Shown: positions 44,690 to 56,289, counted from the stretch's first letter. The stretch is 64,000 nt of DNA from Sepioteuthis lessoniana (GCA_963585895.1 CAUZXS010004324.1:1-64000), one strand, 5' to 3'. A program made the numbers and translations. Notes: a model not told the origin generated them from the letters alone.

Positions 44690-45420
44690 GCGAGGGAGAT
44701 GGTGTAACGTATGTGTGTTTACGTTGTGTTGTTTCCTCACTGAGTGTTGTAGGGCCCTCACTAAGTTTTTGAGAAATAAAAGGAGGATGAAGATGAAGAA
44801 GTAAGATGGCGATAGTCGAAATGGGTTTTTGTGAATAGGTTTTTATTTGCAGCATAGAATATTGGGTTTGCTTTTGGTGCTGCAAGACTCGTGGAGTTTA
44901 AGCTTGTTAGTATTGAGACGAAATGGCGTTATGAGATGTTGAGAAGGCAGCGTGTGTCATTGGACATGTGAGGGATTGTGTTTTGGAGTCACCATGGTTT
45001 TTGTCCGTCTGGTGAAGAAGCATGCGTTGGTCTCTATCAAAGTGGCCCAGAGGTGAATTGGGAGCCAGTGTGTCGAGAGCGGGATTACGCTCAGATCGAC
45101 CTAGCCAATTTAGGGGGGCATAAAGTTGTGCCTGTGCGAGGCTTGTTGAATGCATCTAATTTATATTCAACTGGGATTCCTCGTAAGGAATCCATAAATT
45201 AGATGGGGCTGCTATTTTAGAGCCACAGTGGGACGTCTGCACTGGTCGGCGTTCTCCAGCCAAAGAGACTGGGTTTGGCAGCTTACAAGATATGGTGGGC
45301 GGAAATTAAGGCCCGGGCTGAATAGGATAAGTCATCCTGATTGGTTGAAATTAAGTGTTGAATTAAATTGCGCGCCAAACCAAAATACGAAATTTTCCTC
45401 TTCTCTACAGTAACATCAAC
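44690..45420 (-). repeat. LTR-like fossil, family E, copy 1
   Basis: GC-rich for the window. On the minus strand it shares ordered blocks with 56525-57298: an AGGATGACTTATCCTATTCA block after a CCAAT box, ATCTAATTTATGGA, TCCCAGTTGAA...AATTAGATGCATT and a CAGTGAGGAA-like end. It is probably a solo LTR or LTR fragment. No coding domain is recognised, and it looks old and diverged from its partner. Confidence 0.5.
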
Positions 45421-45726
45421 GGTCATCTAGATATGAGATAATATTTGGTGAATGGTGTTCTTGATTTGAAATGCTGGGACCACTCTTGATATTTCCACAA
45501 CTTAAAAATTGCCCCCTTAACACTGCAAATCTAATGTGAACTAATTTTTTGCATTAATTCTTACAACTTCAACCATTTTATTTGTGCCTCAACCATTTGT
45601 ACTTAATGAATATTCTTGCAACCCACTTTCAATCCCTTGGCAATGTACCTGTCTATTGGCGTATTGTAACATTAGAAAAAATGCAAACACTTAACATTAT
45701 TATCTCTTCCCTAATTCACATTTGAG

Positions 45727-46105
45727 TGGGGTTTTTTTGTTTGGTTGTTTTGTGTAATAGCAGATTAACCTTCATGGGTTGGTTTCTTTGTCTTTAATGG
45801 CATATCAACCTTTATAGGTTATTTAATGCCAAAGCCATTCACCTAGAAGAACAGTAGTGGTACTATTTAACCTATTGCTGGAAGGATAAAGGGGTTCATA
45901 CCTTTCCTAAGGGTATTTGCCCAGAAGTGAACGTAATAGCGCGTCTGGAGTACGAACTTGCTTACTACGATTCTTGAGTTCATCGCTTTAACCATTACAC
46001 TACAAGGACCCCCCCATGTGAATTTAAGAGTGTGACTGGAGTTTGAACTCTTGTACTACTATGTTGCAGTTCAGCATGTTAGCCACTATGCCATTGAGAC
46101 ACCCT
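45727..46105 (-). repeat. Old SINE family C split by a young one
   Basis: The outer pieces, 45727-45776 (TTTTGTGTAATAGCAGATTA) and about 46018-46105 (GAGTGTGACTGGAGTTTGAA, head CAATGGCATAGTGGC on the complement), are one diverged copy in the same orientation as the inner one. Confidence 0.75.
45778..46016 (-). repeat. SINE family C, young copy nested in an older C
   Basis: Full length from tail (GGTTTCTTTGTCTTTAATGG) to head (ACAAGGACCCCCCC). It keeps the family signature GAACGTAATAGCGCG. Confidence 0.88.
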
Positions 46106-46309
46106 CTGGTATTTTTTCTTTGTATTTTTCTTACTGGGAAGCACAACAAAGCAATGCTTAGGACTTCCAAATTGTGTGGAGCAACCCTGCTATCACTGTT
46201 TATGTTATGTCTTCTTATATTAATTTAAAGGCAGAAACTTTACCATTCTGACTGATCATTGACATTTGTTTTCCTTCGCCAAAATTTACAAATATTCATC
46301 CAGAGAAAT

Positions 46310-46625
46310 ATACCACTTGAATATCACAGGAGATGCCTGTATTTACCAGATCACATCTATGAAGGAAGATATGAACAAAACATTTAAGTTCACCCATCCA
46401 GTTTTACAATGTTGATAGTCTTTTTGTCATGGAAAGTAATGGCACTACTTGAGTTCAGACATTTAAACTGAAGAATATCCTATGTAACACAAATTTTAAT
46501 TAGCATTTCTTTGTGGCAAATCTATGGAACAGTCTGGCAGTTTCAGGGGTAGATGGACATTTACTTCAAGTGTTCAAGAGTTGACTTGACCAGAATTGGA
46601 CTATTAGAAAAAATTCAATCATAGT
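46310..46625 (+). pseudogene. CR1-like LINE C-terminal relic
   Basis: The frame reads TFKLKNILCNTNFN, HFFVANLWNSLAVSGVDGHL, LQVFKS-LDLTRIGLL (46460-46602). That corresponds to the common end of CR1/L2-type ORF2 (FSNRVVNLWNSLP..VV.A.SLN.FK.RLD). Upstream, RRCLYLPDHIYEGRYEQ-like sequence is consistent. Stops interrupt it. No catalytic part remains. Confidence 0.6.
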
Positions 46626-47102
46626 AGTGTATCACTTACAAGTGTAGCTTCAGTATTAACTAATGAAGCATGATGCAGGTTTTTTTAAATTTTTCTATTT
46701 ATAAAAGGTCAAGGTGATTGCTCCACAACATTTCTATTGCAAGCATGCTAAAATAATATTTTGATACTTTGGTTTATTTTTGAGTAGAACTCATTATTTT
46801 CAGCAGATGTGAGACTGACAACTAAACTGTTGAATATGCAAGCTCTGAAAATTCATGGCTACTTCTACATTGATTTTAAATGTAATATATTCAGCAATGT
46901 GACTTGATCAAGGTCTGGCATGATAAAAAAAAGTCTCTTATATTCAGTAAAATGATATGATTGAATGAAGACCTTAGACATGTAACAAAGTACACATCAC
47001 AGAATCACATGTTCAACCCAGTATATATCATGCCTTCATTGTAGAATATATATATGTGAAATGTTCCAAAATTGATGCCTTCTATTCACTTCCATAGAAG
47101 CC

Positions 47103-47382
47103 ATGCTTAACATAATCTTTAGGAAATGAAATCAGCAACTTAAATTTAAATTCTGGATGAAACTGTTTGTATTTCACTTCATGCTAATGCCCTAACAAAA
47201 GGCAAGAATCCATGTTCCTCTTCTCAGCTATAGGTAATTAGTAAGGCAGACTGGATTATTTAACCTTGATTAGGCATCTAATTTAGCAGAAGGAAAAATG
47301 AATTCAAACCAATTCTAATCCATTTAAAAACTGACCTTGTGTCACATCCTGCTCATAGTGTAAGGGTTGGGTAAATACATCA
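47103..47382 (+). repeat. SINE family A
   Basis: Head remnant (ATAATCTTTAGGAAATGAAA), TTTAAATTCTGGATGAAACT, central block and tail (CATCCTGCTCATAGTG, GGGTTGGGTAAATAC). Confidence 0.8.
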
Positions 47383-47384
47383 TT

Positions 47385-49150
47385 ACACAGAAATTACAGC
47401 GAATAAAGAGAGCACAATAAAACCAGTGAATAAAGCAAGTTTCATCAACTAAACACTTTCTGCAGTCACCACTATTGGCAATACAGCTTTTCCAGCAATG
47501 AAACAGAGCATGCTACAAAGAAAAATCTGCACTAGAACATCAGTAGCAGAAACAATAGCATTGTTATAAAGAAAAGTTTATCCATGTATGCTATCTTCAA
47601 CAGCTCAGTTCATGTAGACTAACAGCTGTGTTGAACATGGTTGTCACTCACATTGCTGTCACCACTGATGAAATTTATTACCCATCACCTAACTGTGCTC
47701 ACATCCTCTATTTGGTCTTGGTAAACATTCAGTAAATATCAAAAAATGTCAATGAGCGCAATTTTTTCTGTATAGAAGAATTCAATGACATTACTGCTTT
47801 CATATCAGATGTCATTTTGCTTAGCTGCTATCTTTAACAAAGCCAAAATATATGAATAATTGATAGGAAGGTTAAACTTCTATTGCCATACCACCAATAT
47901 CAGTCACAGAAATTATAGGACAACATAATAAAATAGGAGGCATAACTTTCAGAGTTACTTTCTTATGAGTGTGGTATATAGGTGTTTGTTAATTGTCTGC
48001 AAAAATATCTAGCCAATGGTAGCGAGTACATAGACAAATGGTGTTTTAGAAATTAAATTTTGCTCACATGAATAATTGATAGGAAGGTTAAACTTCTACT
48101 GCCATACCACCATGTTTTAGAAATTAAATTTTGCACTATCCAACAGAGCTATTGTGTTCTTTGTATCAATGGAAGTTTCTATATGGAGCATTAATTTTGG
48201 AGAATCCTTCATATAAAGCAACCAGTAAGCATTTTTGGAGTGTGAAAAAAAAAAATAAAAAGATATTTAGCTGAGAGCATTTGTACAAAGATTCTTCTTT
48301 TGTTTTCAGAGCAATCTGTTCTTTAGTTTAAGCCGGCTACAAATCACACCATTGGAAATGGTCAGATGATTTGAAGCAAGAAACCCTGCCTTTTGTTTGA
48401 CCTAGACGAATTAGAATAAGGAAGCTTAGTACTTTATTTAATCTTTCTTCATTCAATGTCTAACATCCTTTATAAAGTGACAGCTCTTAACAATAACCAA
48501 ACTAAGTTTTGTTTTTCTACTACTGACATATTACTGACAGAAAATCAAAACATGTTTATTACATTCACTGTGTGATGAAGCCATCATGCCTGCTGCCAAT
48601 CACTGCTCATTGTGCATTATGCCTACTTTTTTGCACTTAGTTGAACTTTTACATATCTGCCTGTGCCATGATGTCAGACTATATGTTGTTGCATTCTGCA
48701 GATGCATATGCCCAGTGCACGCTGCACATTGGCACAAAGGACAAAGAAAAAGAAAAGATGAACAAACAAGTTTTTAAAAGACTGGACTGGTTCATAGATG
48801 GGGTGGTGTCACTTCAGGACATTTAGATAATTCTGCTCCCCTCCTTTGTTGTGTAGTGCAAGCTCTAGCCTGTCACTGTTATTATGTATCTGGAACCGCT
48901 AATCACTGACTATCTTTCACATCCCTCTGGTTACCAACAATTCCCACATGGGCTGAAATCCAACTCCAACTGCAACACCAACTTCTAAGTTTTTGAACTT
49001 GACATGACATAGACCCTTATGCCACTTTCACAGTCCCAGGTAAATCTATTCTAACCAACTGACTGCTCCTGTATAAATGCAGGGGTGAATCTTTCCCTAC
49101 TTCTGGGCCTTAGGCTGCTCATAGACTGAACAAAAATATTACCAGATAGT
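47385..49150. other. Unassigned DNA with a local templated duplication
   Basis: A 46-bp segment from about 47851 recurs at 48067-48112 and is flanked there by a perfect 22-bp direct repeat (48042-48063 and 48113-48134). Otherwise there is no recognised element. The frames at 48586-48826 match nothing known to me. Confidence 0.5.
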
Positions 49151-49565
49151 ATTGTAGAATAATAACAATTACACTTACAACCCTAGGGGTCACAACTAGC
49201 ATCCAGTTAGCAGATAAAAATAAAACAAGCTGTAACCCAATACAGTTCCTGCAACAATACTAAATTGCAGCTGGTATTTATATAGAAATACCTCCATTCA
49301 TAGACCAGCAGCCAATTACAACCCAGGGAATAGACTTGCTCATGAGCGCACAATAGGATGCTCCAGTGTACCATAAATAACTCTCCTTCTTTTGGAGTTT
49401 AGTTTCAAATCCAACTTAGCTCATTACACATCTGAGTGCTGATTCTGATGACTAGCCAAACTCTGTAAGTATGTCTCTAGGACGCCTTAAAAAAGGTGAC
49501 AATAAAATTGAACTCTTTAAAATTGCAGCCTGAGGGGTTCTCTCAGCCTTATCTAACCATCTCCA
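49151..49565 (+). repeat. LTR-like fossil, related to the 50.4-51.5 kb LTRs
   Basis: Starts TGTAGAATAATAACAATTAC and shares AATTGCAGCTGG, CAGCAGCCAATTACA, GGATGCTCC and a CATAAATAACTC TATA region with the LTRs at 50425 and 51303. A polyadenylation-like ACAATAAAATTG lies at about 49501. The right border is uncertain. Confidence 0.5.
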
Positions 49566-50087
49566 CTTAGACTGGAAGAAGTGAATGAATCGTCCACACA
49601 CACATCTTCAACACATATGCTCAATGTATGCTTACACACACGCATACATATATGCTTAGACCCCTACAGATATACACATAAATTTATGTATTCATATCTG
49701 TGGTCAACTCACAACTGTAAACATATGTACATACATGTATGAATGAATATACTCAAGGACCATAGTGTCACAACTACAATGATTAAATAAAATGATTGTA
49801 TCAGAGTATATCAAAAATGTTAAAATTTTTTTGTACTTTATTTCAATTTTTTTTGTACTTTACTTTAAAGTTTATGTTTGGAAAATATCTAAGGAATATG
49901 TATGATTCCACCAGGAGCAGTCAAATGTTTTGCAATATTTTGATAATGTAAAGCACAATTAGGAATCTCTAGATACTTTTGCCAAAGTTTTGAAGGTGGT
50001 GAAGCACACTGGACTTTAAGATGCTAAAATCACCAAATATTTTGTGCTACTCACTATATTTGCCTCTCTGACTTGATTGGTTTCAGT

Positions 50088-50322
50088 TTGGTTTCTTTGT
50101 TTAATGGCATATCAACCTTTGTAGGTTATTTAATGCCAAAGCTATTCTCCTAGAACAGTAGTGGTACTATTTAATCCCTAGCTGGGAGGATAAGAGGGTC
50201 CATACCTTTCCCAAGGGTATTTTACCGAAAGTGAACGTAATAGCGCGACTGAAGTACAAACTCACTTACAACGATTCCATAATCCGTCGCTTTAACCATT
50301 AAACCACGAGGACACCCCCTCT
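50088..50322 (-). repeat. SINE family C, young full-length copy
   Basis: Tail (TTCTTTGTTTAATGGCATAT), central block and head (CGAGGACACCCCC). CTCTCTGACTTG before and CTCTCCCTGACTCG after look like an imperfect target duplication. Confidence 0.88.
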
Positions 50323-50424
50323 CCCTGACTCGAAGTACAGCCTTGGAATCCATGGTTTTAGGCTAACCAGACCTTATCTAATCATTGAGGTTCTTGTAAA
50401 GCAAGTGAAATTTCTTGAACCAAC

Positions 50425-51552
50425 TGTCAAATTTATAAAGTTGTTTACACAAGCACTCAGTTGTAAAGCAAACAGAGTGGCCAACAGAAGAACCCTACTT
50501 GAGGAGAAGGAGGAGTATTTATGGAGCATCTCATTGTGCATATACAGACATGTCATTGCATGGGCTGTGATTGGCTGCAGGTAAAATGAGTGGAGGTAAT
50601 TCTCTATATATGCCAGCTTCAGTTTAGCACTGTTGCAGGGACATTATGGCGGTAAGTGCTATTATTATTCTACATCTCCTTCCCCTCATTGTGCATGGGT
50701 AGTGGTCTTTGGGGAGAGATGAGTTCCTTCAAACCTGGCTGGTTGTGAGCAAGTAATCTGGACAATGCCTGGGGGGTTTTTGTCCGCGTCGATGTAGATG
50801 GTTGAGTGGTATTTGATGTCCGTTATGACAATGTTATTCCAGTGTCGATGGTTTGCGGCACTGGAGTATTGGGTCCATAGGGAGTTGGATTTGGTTTAGA
50901 GATCTCGGGCAGGGCATTAGGAATGAGAAATGGAATTGTTGGTATTTCAAGTTTCCTGAGGAATCGGCAATTTCGCAAGGTAATTCTACCTGATCCATCA
51001 ACTCTGACATGGTATTGGTGGTTGGAGAGGGTGTATATGGGGGGGACTTGGCTGCCAGTGTCTGAACGCGGGTTGCCTGGGTGGTCGGTTATTTGGCCTG
51101 CTTAAGGATGCACAGGCTTCTCCTATTAATATGACTCCTAGCTCCTTTAGCATAGATCGATCCAGCATCTGAAGGCTCTCTATCCTCTGCTTCTTGTCTG
51201 CAAACTTTGTTGCATGAGTTTTGGCCAAGTTGGTGGATATGCCTGCTTCAATGAAGAAGCATTCCCAATACTCAGGTGTCATAAATCCTGTTTGCAATGC
51301 CATGTCGAATTTGTAAAGTTGTTTACGCAAGCAGTCAGTTGTGAAGCAAACAGAGTTGCCAAAAGAAGAACCCTACTTGAGGAGAAGGAGGAGTATTTAT
51401 GGAGCATCTCATTGTGCATATACAGACATGTCATTGCATGGGCTGTGATTGGCTGCAGGTAAAATGAGTGGAGGTAATTCTCTATATATGCCAGCTTCAG
51501 TTTAGCACTGTTGCAGGGACATCATGGCAGTAAGTGCTATTATTATTCTACA
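50425..51552 (-). mobile_element. Compact LTR retroelement fossil (TRIM-like), looks structurally whole
   Basis: Two 250-bp direct repeats (50425-50674 and 51303-51552) begin TG and end CA on the minus strand and differ at only about ten positions by eye, so the copy is fairly young. A primer-site-like TGG follows the 5' repeat. A purine tract (complement of TCTCCTTCCCCTC, 50675-50687) precedes the 3' repeat. The flanks CCAAC and TCAAC look like a 5-bp target duplication. The internal part is only about 630 bp, too short for pol, so it depended on another element. Confidence 0.82.
50998..51330 (-). CDS. SAM-like ORF of the compact LTR element
   Basis: A 110-codon frame lies mostly in the internal region. 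Residues about 20-75 (YWECFFIEAGISTNLAKTHA, then SLQMLDRSMLKELGVILIGE) follow the pattern of a sterile alpha motif domain: an aromatic and acidic start, a hydrophobic A..YA-like helix, then a final L..LG-- --G helix. SAM domains mediate protein-protein association. The remainder is Pro-rich and basic. Whether this is a gag-like piece or a captured host segment is unknown. Confidence 0.5.
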   Translation of the reverse strand: MRKQLYKFDMALQTGFMTPEYWECFFIEAGISTNLAKTHATKFADKKQRIESLQMLDRSMLKELGVILIGEACASLSRPNNRPPRQPAFRHWQPSPPHIHPLQPPIPCQS

Positions 51553-51900
51553 TCAACTAGTTACAGCACTATGATCAACTGTGCCTTCAACTTTTGCACA
51601 ACAAATGTTTTTTGTTGCATCTACGGCATTATGAACCAGTTTAAATTCATAAAGAATAAGTTCCCAGAATTGACTATGATGCATATTCATCTGTGCAGTT
51701 TTCAAATCACATGCAGAATGAAGCACTGCACATGGCAATACACCAACTACCATAATACTACCAACCACAGTGGATATCTTCCAAGGCTTGAACAGTTTTG
51801 GTGATATGATATACACAGCACAAACTTGCACATACCAAAATATTGCTAAACATTTGATTCACCCAAGTATTTTACATATACATATATCTATATAAATATA

Positions 51901-52142
51901 AGTAAAAGTAAAATTGATGACCGCAGTTGAGGCCAACCACTTTTCATTAGCTACTACACTGAGGTGTTGAGGGGGGCACTACTCCTTGCCTTGGATTGCT
52001 CCACTTTACCCTGGATCTGTACCTGATAGTGCTAAGCAAGTCGGCATCAAATACCATTTTTTGAATTTTTGGTATGACTCGACCTGGAATTGAACCCCAG
52101 TCTCCTGGGCTACTGGCAAACAATCTACCCACTTGACCAATG
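51901..52142 (-). repeat. SINE family D
   Basis: Head at the right (complement of CAAGTGGGTAGATTG and GGGGTTCAATTCCAGG), tail at the left (AAAATTGATGACC). Confidence 0.82.
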
Positions 52143-52340
52143 TGTGTATCAAAAGTATTTTAGGATATTTTAATCTAAACTAAATAATTTTATAAAATTT
52201 TAATTATTCAAACTTATATAGCTTCAGATTAAAGCCAAAGACTTATGATACTTGAAAAAAACAAACAAAAAAACTATATAATCCTAACAATGAAATTTCT
52301 TATTCAATAGTAAGAACAGGTTGTTAAAACATTACAAAGT

Positions 52341-52618
52341 ATACTTAGCACAATGGTTATCATCACAGAAAATGGAATTGGCAACCTGAGTTTAAATCTC
52401 AGGCAAGGCTATTTGCATTTCCCATTGCATTAATGCCCTTGGGAAAAGTATGAATCCATTCCTTCTCTTTTAGCAAAGGGTAAATAGTAGGGCAGACAGG
52501 GTACTTAAGCCTTGGTACAGCAACCAGGAGAAGGAAAACTGATATTAAATCAGCTTTACCCTGCTTAAAAAATGACTGTGACATATCTTGCTTGTGGTGG
52601 AGGTGTTGAGTAAATACA
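52341..52618 (+). repeat. SINE family A, full length
   Basis: Head (TTAGCACAATGGTTATCATC, GAGTTTAAATCTCAGGC), central block, and tail (GTGACATATCTTGCTTGTGG) ending GAGTAAATAC. Confidence 0.88.
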
Positions 52619-52639
52619 TATATTGTGAAGAGCTTCATA

Positions 52640-52695
52640 TATGTGTGTGTGAGAGAGAGAGAGAGTGTGTATGTGTGTATGTGTGCACGCGCTTG
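52640..52695. repeat. (GT)n/(GA)n microsatellite
   Basis: Short mixed GT and GA runs just after a SINE A tail. Confidence 0.85.
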
Positions 52696-52959
52696 TATAT
52701 TTTAAAGAACCCAACATACAAATGTTTAATAATGATTTGTGCTACCATAACAATGGAAATTTTCATTACTCTGAAATAAGACCGAGTTTTTTCATAGTTT
52801 TCTATGGGTATTCCAGGTACTGAGCACAATTATTAAAGAAAAGCAAATGCATTCAGTACAAAATAATCAGTATAACATTTTACAAATTGGTAAAGATGTT
52901 TGACTTAGAAAAGTAGGAAAAGGTTATTCAATTAAACTACCTTGAGAATGGCCTCAATC

Positions 52960-53170
52960 TAGACTTAGTAGTGACAGCATGATTGGATCAGATGATTATT
53001 GTTCATATAGGTCATGATGTCCACAATGACACATTCCTCATTGCTCATGTCCACCAGAACCATCACAGACAAAATGAACTTGGTGTGAATCCTCATTGGT
53101 ATTTCAACAAAGTCATTGTGGTTGGTGGTCATGAACGTCTGTCAAACTGAAAACTGCCATGTTAATGCTC
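52960..53170 (-). pseudogene. Possible Tc1/mariner transposase fragment
   Basis: The minus frame reads MRIHTKFILSVMVLVDMSNE and ECVIVDIMTY. This loosely follows the pattern around the first catalytic residue in the element type seen at 1.8-2.7 kb (RTKHPASVMVFGVVSSDG...). The match is partial and no ends were found. Confidence 0.3.
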
Positions 53171-53174
53171 TGTA

Positions 53175-53870
53175 TATGTCTGAAAAAGAAATAAGAATCT
53201 TAAAATTTGGCACCTACCATAAAACATTTTGTTAGTTCATCTTCCATTTATGGTATTGTGAAGGTGTGTTACCAAGTAACTGGTGTACTCCATATATAAG
53301 TCAATTATGACCAAATTCAAATGTAAGAAAAAATTGGAGAAAAATAATTGCAAACAAAAAATATTCCATACAGAAGAAATATAGCTCCAACATTTTTTTT
53401 AATATCTAAAAAAAAACAAAACTTTTTCTGATAAGTAAAGTGAATGAATCTAATTTGATAAAATGTTTTAGTTTTCATAAGTGATGTCAGTTATTTAAAA
53501 ATATTTTGTTACAGCATTGCATTTTTCAAATAACCTGAATATTTCAGGCAATGACTTATTTCTGTAGCTGTTCTTTAAATAAGAATGTCTTCAAACACTC
53601 CCTGCAATGAACAGCAGATGATTTGGTTCTAATTGGGAAAAAATGGTTTATTCTTTTCAGTGGCTAGAAGATCAATGCAAAAGATTCGGCATTTCAAATG
53701 TATAATTCATAAAGAAGTTTTTCAAAAGAAAACCTTCTAAAAAATATACAAACTGCAGTCAGTCTTTGATATTTGCTGGGTTTAGGGACAAAGAATTCCC
53801 AACAAAGTGGAAGAACGATGAATATTTCAAGACTCACTAACAACACCTTAACTTTTACTACTGTTGATTA
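53175..53870. other. Unassigned AT-rich DNA
   Basis: No recognisable repeat or ORF. Confidence 0.5.
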
Positions 53871-53874
53871 TATT

Positions 53875-53876
<2 letters not shown>

Positions 53877-53946
<70 letters not shown>
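53877..53946. repeat. (CA)n microsatellite
   Basis: About 68 bp of CA. A (TA)n run follows at 54050-54079. Confidence 0.95.
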
Positions 53947-53947
<1 letters not shown>

Positions 53948-54046
53948 GTTGTGTTCTTATCTTTGGTTAGAATACAAATAAATTTCTTGAATTTTCCATT
54001 TGATTTATTACAAACTTTACTACATTTACTAATATATATCAGTTTA

Positions 54047-54080
<34 letters not shown>

Positions 54081-54529
54081 CTACTAGTGTAAGAACTAGA
54101 ATGCATTGAAATATTAAGATGTATTATACCAGTATTTGGTCAGTTTAGATCTCAAAAATCAATAAACTAATCCTGGTTTTTGTGCATGTCCTCTGTATAC
54201 GCTATATAACAAAATCCTCACACTTTAAATATAGATTACTAGTGACATTTTCTGCCTCTTTCTGTCTGAGGATTGTGAGACCAACATGAAACTACAGAAA
54301 TTAACAGACTCAGTAACTGTAAAAGTATCAGACTTAGTGAGAACATAATTTGGATATTCTAAGTTTTAGACCTGCTTGGTCATCATAGCATTGAGTACTT
54401 TTTTTCAACTTTTCTTATTTGCATTTTATTCACTTTTATATATATATATATAAGATATTGATAGTGTAGTTTTCTATATTTCTAAATAAAGTGAGCTCAA
54501 TATCATTGATAGAACATATATATCAAGGT

Positions 54530-54675
54530 TAGGACTGAGTAGATAAAGTCAATAGTGCTTGGTAATTGTCAGTTTCTCATTTATGTGATTATCAGACCAA
54601 GCACTTGGTCCAAAGATAACATAGGTAAGAAAGTGATAGTTAACAAGTGCCATTGACTTTATCTACTGTATCTAA
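54530..54675. mobile_element. Foldback MITE-like repeat (family G), copy 3
   Basis: The arms GAGTAGATAAAGTCAATAGT... and ...GCCATTGACTTTATCTACTG are reverse complements over about 55 bp. The best-preserved of the three family G copies. Confidence 0.65.
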
Positions 54676-55012
54676 ACTTTATATATATCCAAAAGGAAAC
54701 TAGTTATTTTGGTGGGGTCAAAATAGATTAATTACTTTACTTACGATTGAATAAAGACTTATCTCCTGCAAAGTTTTGATACACCATTACTAGTATTTTG
54801 TTCGTTTTTTAGTTTATATGTTCTGCAATGCATTCTGAGATTTATTTTGATGAGTAGGTTGTCAAAGCACATTTTCGTTCATGGCTCTTATTTTAGTGAT
54901 GGAATGCATTCTGTTTACAATTTTTGTAAGGAAGACTCAAGGGGACACTTTTTATTCGGTCTGAATTGATCAAAAATAAAATTTTATATAATTTCCTCAA
55001 CATTTTGAAAAC

Positions 55013-55205
55013 ATATTTGAAACATACACGTTTTCTCACAAAACTATAACTTCTAAATTATGGTCATCCCAAGCAAAATAACATTAGAATGAAACAGATT
55101 CAAATTTAAAATTCAGATTTAAAACATATATGTTTTCTCACAAAACTATAACTACTTAGCTTCCAAAAGCAAAATAACATTAGAATGAAACAGATTCAAA
55201 TTCAT
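55013..55205 (+). repeat. 96-bp tandem duplication
   Basis: Two imperfect copies of a 96-bp unit (TTTTCTCACAAAACTATAAC ... ACATTAGAATGAAACAGATT). Confidence 0.8.
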
Positions 55206-55683
55206 TTTCTTTGAAATTTGAGCATCTCTGCTCTCTACTTCTTACTAACATCTCGTGTTTAAATAATTGTGTATATTTTTATTCGTTTTGCTTCTATTGT
55301 TTTTTCATGTACACTGCTGTTATATTTGACTAAAGTATTATCAAAACAGTATCTAAATATATACTATTCAAAAGAAACTACAAAAAACCATTAGTTTTTC
55401 GATAATCAGCTGAACAAAAAATACATTATTATTGTGGTAACCACAGTCTATTCAATTTCTACATTGGAATATTTCTCACAGAAATTAATTTTGTAAATAG
55501 ACTGTTAAGAACTACAAATTACTGACCCTACCTTCAAAGAAGCATCTATGTCATATATACCTCTAAGTAGAAAAACTCGTATACATTAGATGTACATTTT
55601 TCTTTTTCAAGTAGAGGAATTATATTATAAATTGATTACCATGACCAGAAAATCTGGTGAACACTTACACACAACATACGAAA

Positions 55684-55728
55684 ACACTGTACAGCTGTTT
55701 CGACCTTATAAGGTCTCATCAGCAGTGT
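55684..55728 (-). ncRNA. Type I hammerhead ribozyme, copy 1
   Basis: On the minus strand: stem I strand ACACTG, core CTGATGA, stem II GACC...GGTC, core GAAA, minimal stem III ACAG/CTGT with no loop, cleavage site GTA, stem I strand CAGTGT. All invariant core bases are present and stems I and II pair perfectly. The loopless stem III is the form known from metazoan hammerheads that act best as dimers. Confidence 0.88.
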
Positions 55729-55739
55729 ATACTGTGATT

Positions 55740-55806
55740 TCCACCACTAGAGATCGAATCAGCAACCACAGAATGCAGAGCCGAAACTCTACAACTGAGC
55801 CACCAA
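55740..55806 (-). promoter_or_regulatory. tRNA-like pol III promoter (A and B boxes) of the hammerhead element, minus copy
   Basis: On the minus strand, TGGCTCAGTTGTAGAG (box A, about 55787-55802) and GATTCGATCTC (box B, about 55748-55760) have the usual spacing. They lie immediately upstream of hammerhead copy 1, so a pol III transcript would contain the ribozyme. Confidence 0.75.
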
Positions 55807-55962
55807 CCCACATCACCCACAAGTGATGCCAAATCAAATCAAGTCATGGTAATTGCATGGCCAATTAACCTGAATGTGTCTTGCAAGTTACATCCGTACT
55901 TTACAGAGGACATGGTCACCTCCAGGGCCACGTCATCCCAAGAGGACTGGAAATCACAGTGT

Positions 55963-56007
55963 ACACTGCTGATGAGACCTAATAAGGTTGAAACAGCTAT
56001 CCAGTGT
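55963..56007 (+). ncRNA. Type I hammerhead ribozyme, copy 2 (slightly decayed)
   Basis: ACACTG, CTGATGA, GACC-TAATAA-GGTT (one G-T pair), GAAA, then CAGCTATC with one mismatch in stem III, then CAGTGT. The core is intact but the short stem III is weakened, so activity may be reduced. No tRNA head precedes it; region X in inverted orientation does. Confidence 0.8.
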
Positions 56008-56289
56008 TCCCGTATGCCGTGCGCAAGTGTTCACTGGATTTTCTGGTCACAGTAATTCAATTCACAATATAATTCCTCTACTTAAAAAAATATGTATATC
56101 TATATCCTTGACTTTGAGGTTATAATAATTACGCAGATGCGTATTTCCAATCCTCTTGGGAGGACGTAGCTCTGGAGGTGACCGTGTCCTCTGTAAAAAG
56201 TACAGATGTAACTTGCAAGACACATTCAGATTAATTGGCTGCGGAATTACCATGACTAGTTGATTTGGCATCACTTGTGTGCGACATGA

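Noticed and set aside
44907-45413. Several 60-80 codon frames on both strands in family E
   Set aside because: The frames lie in a repeat shared with 56.5-57.3 kb, are not conserved there and show no domain.
55590-55826. 78-codon frame across hammerhead copy 1
   Set aside because: The sequence is fully explained by the inverted ribozyme and tRNA-like head. The frame is incidental.
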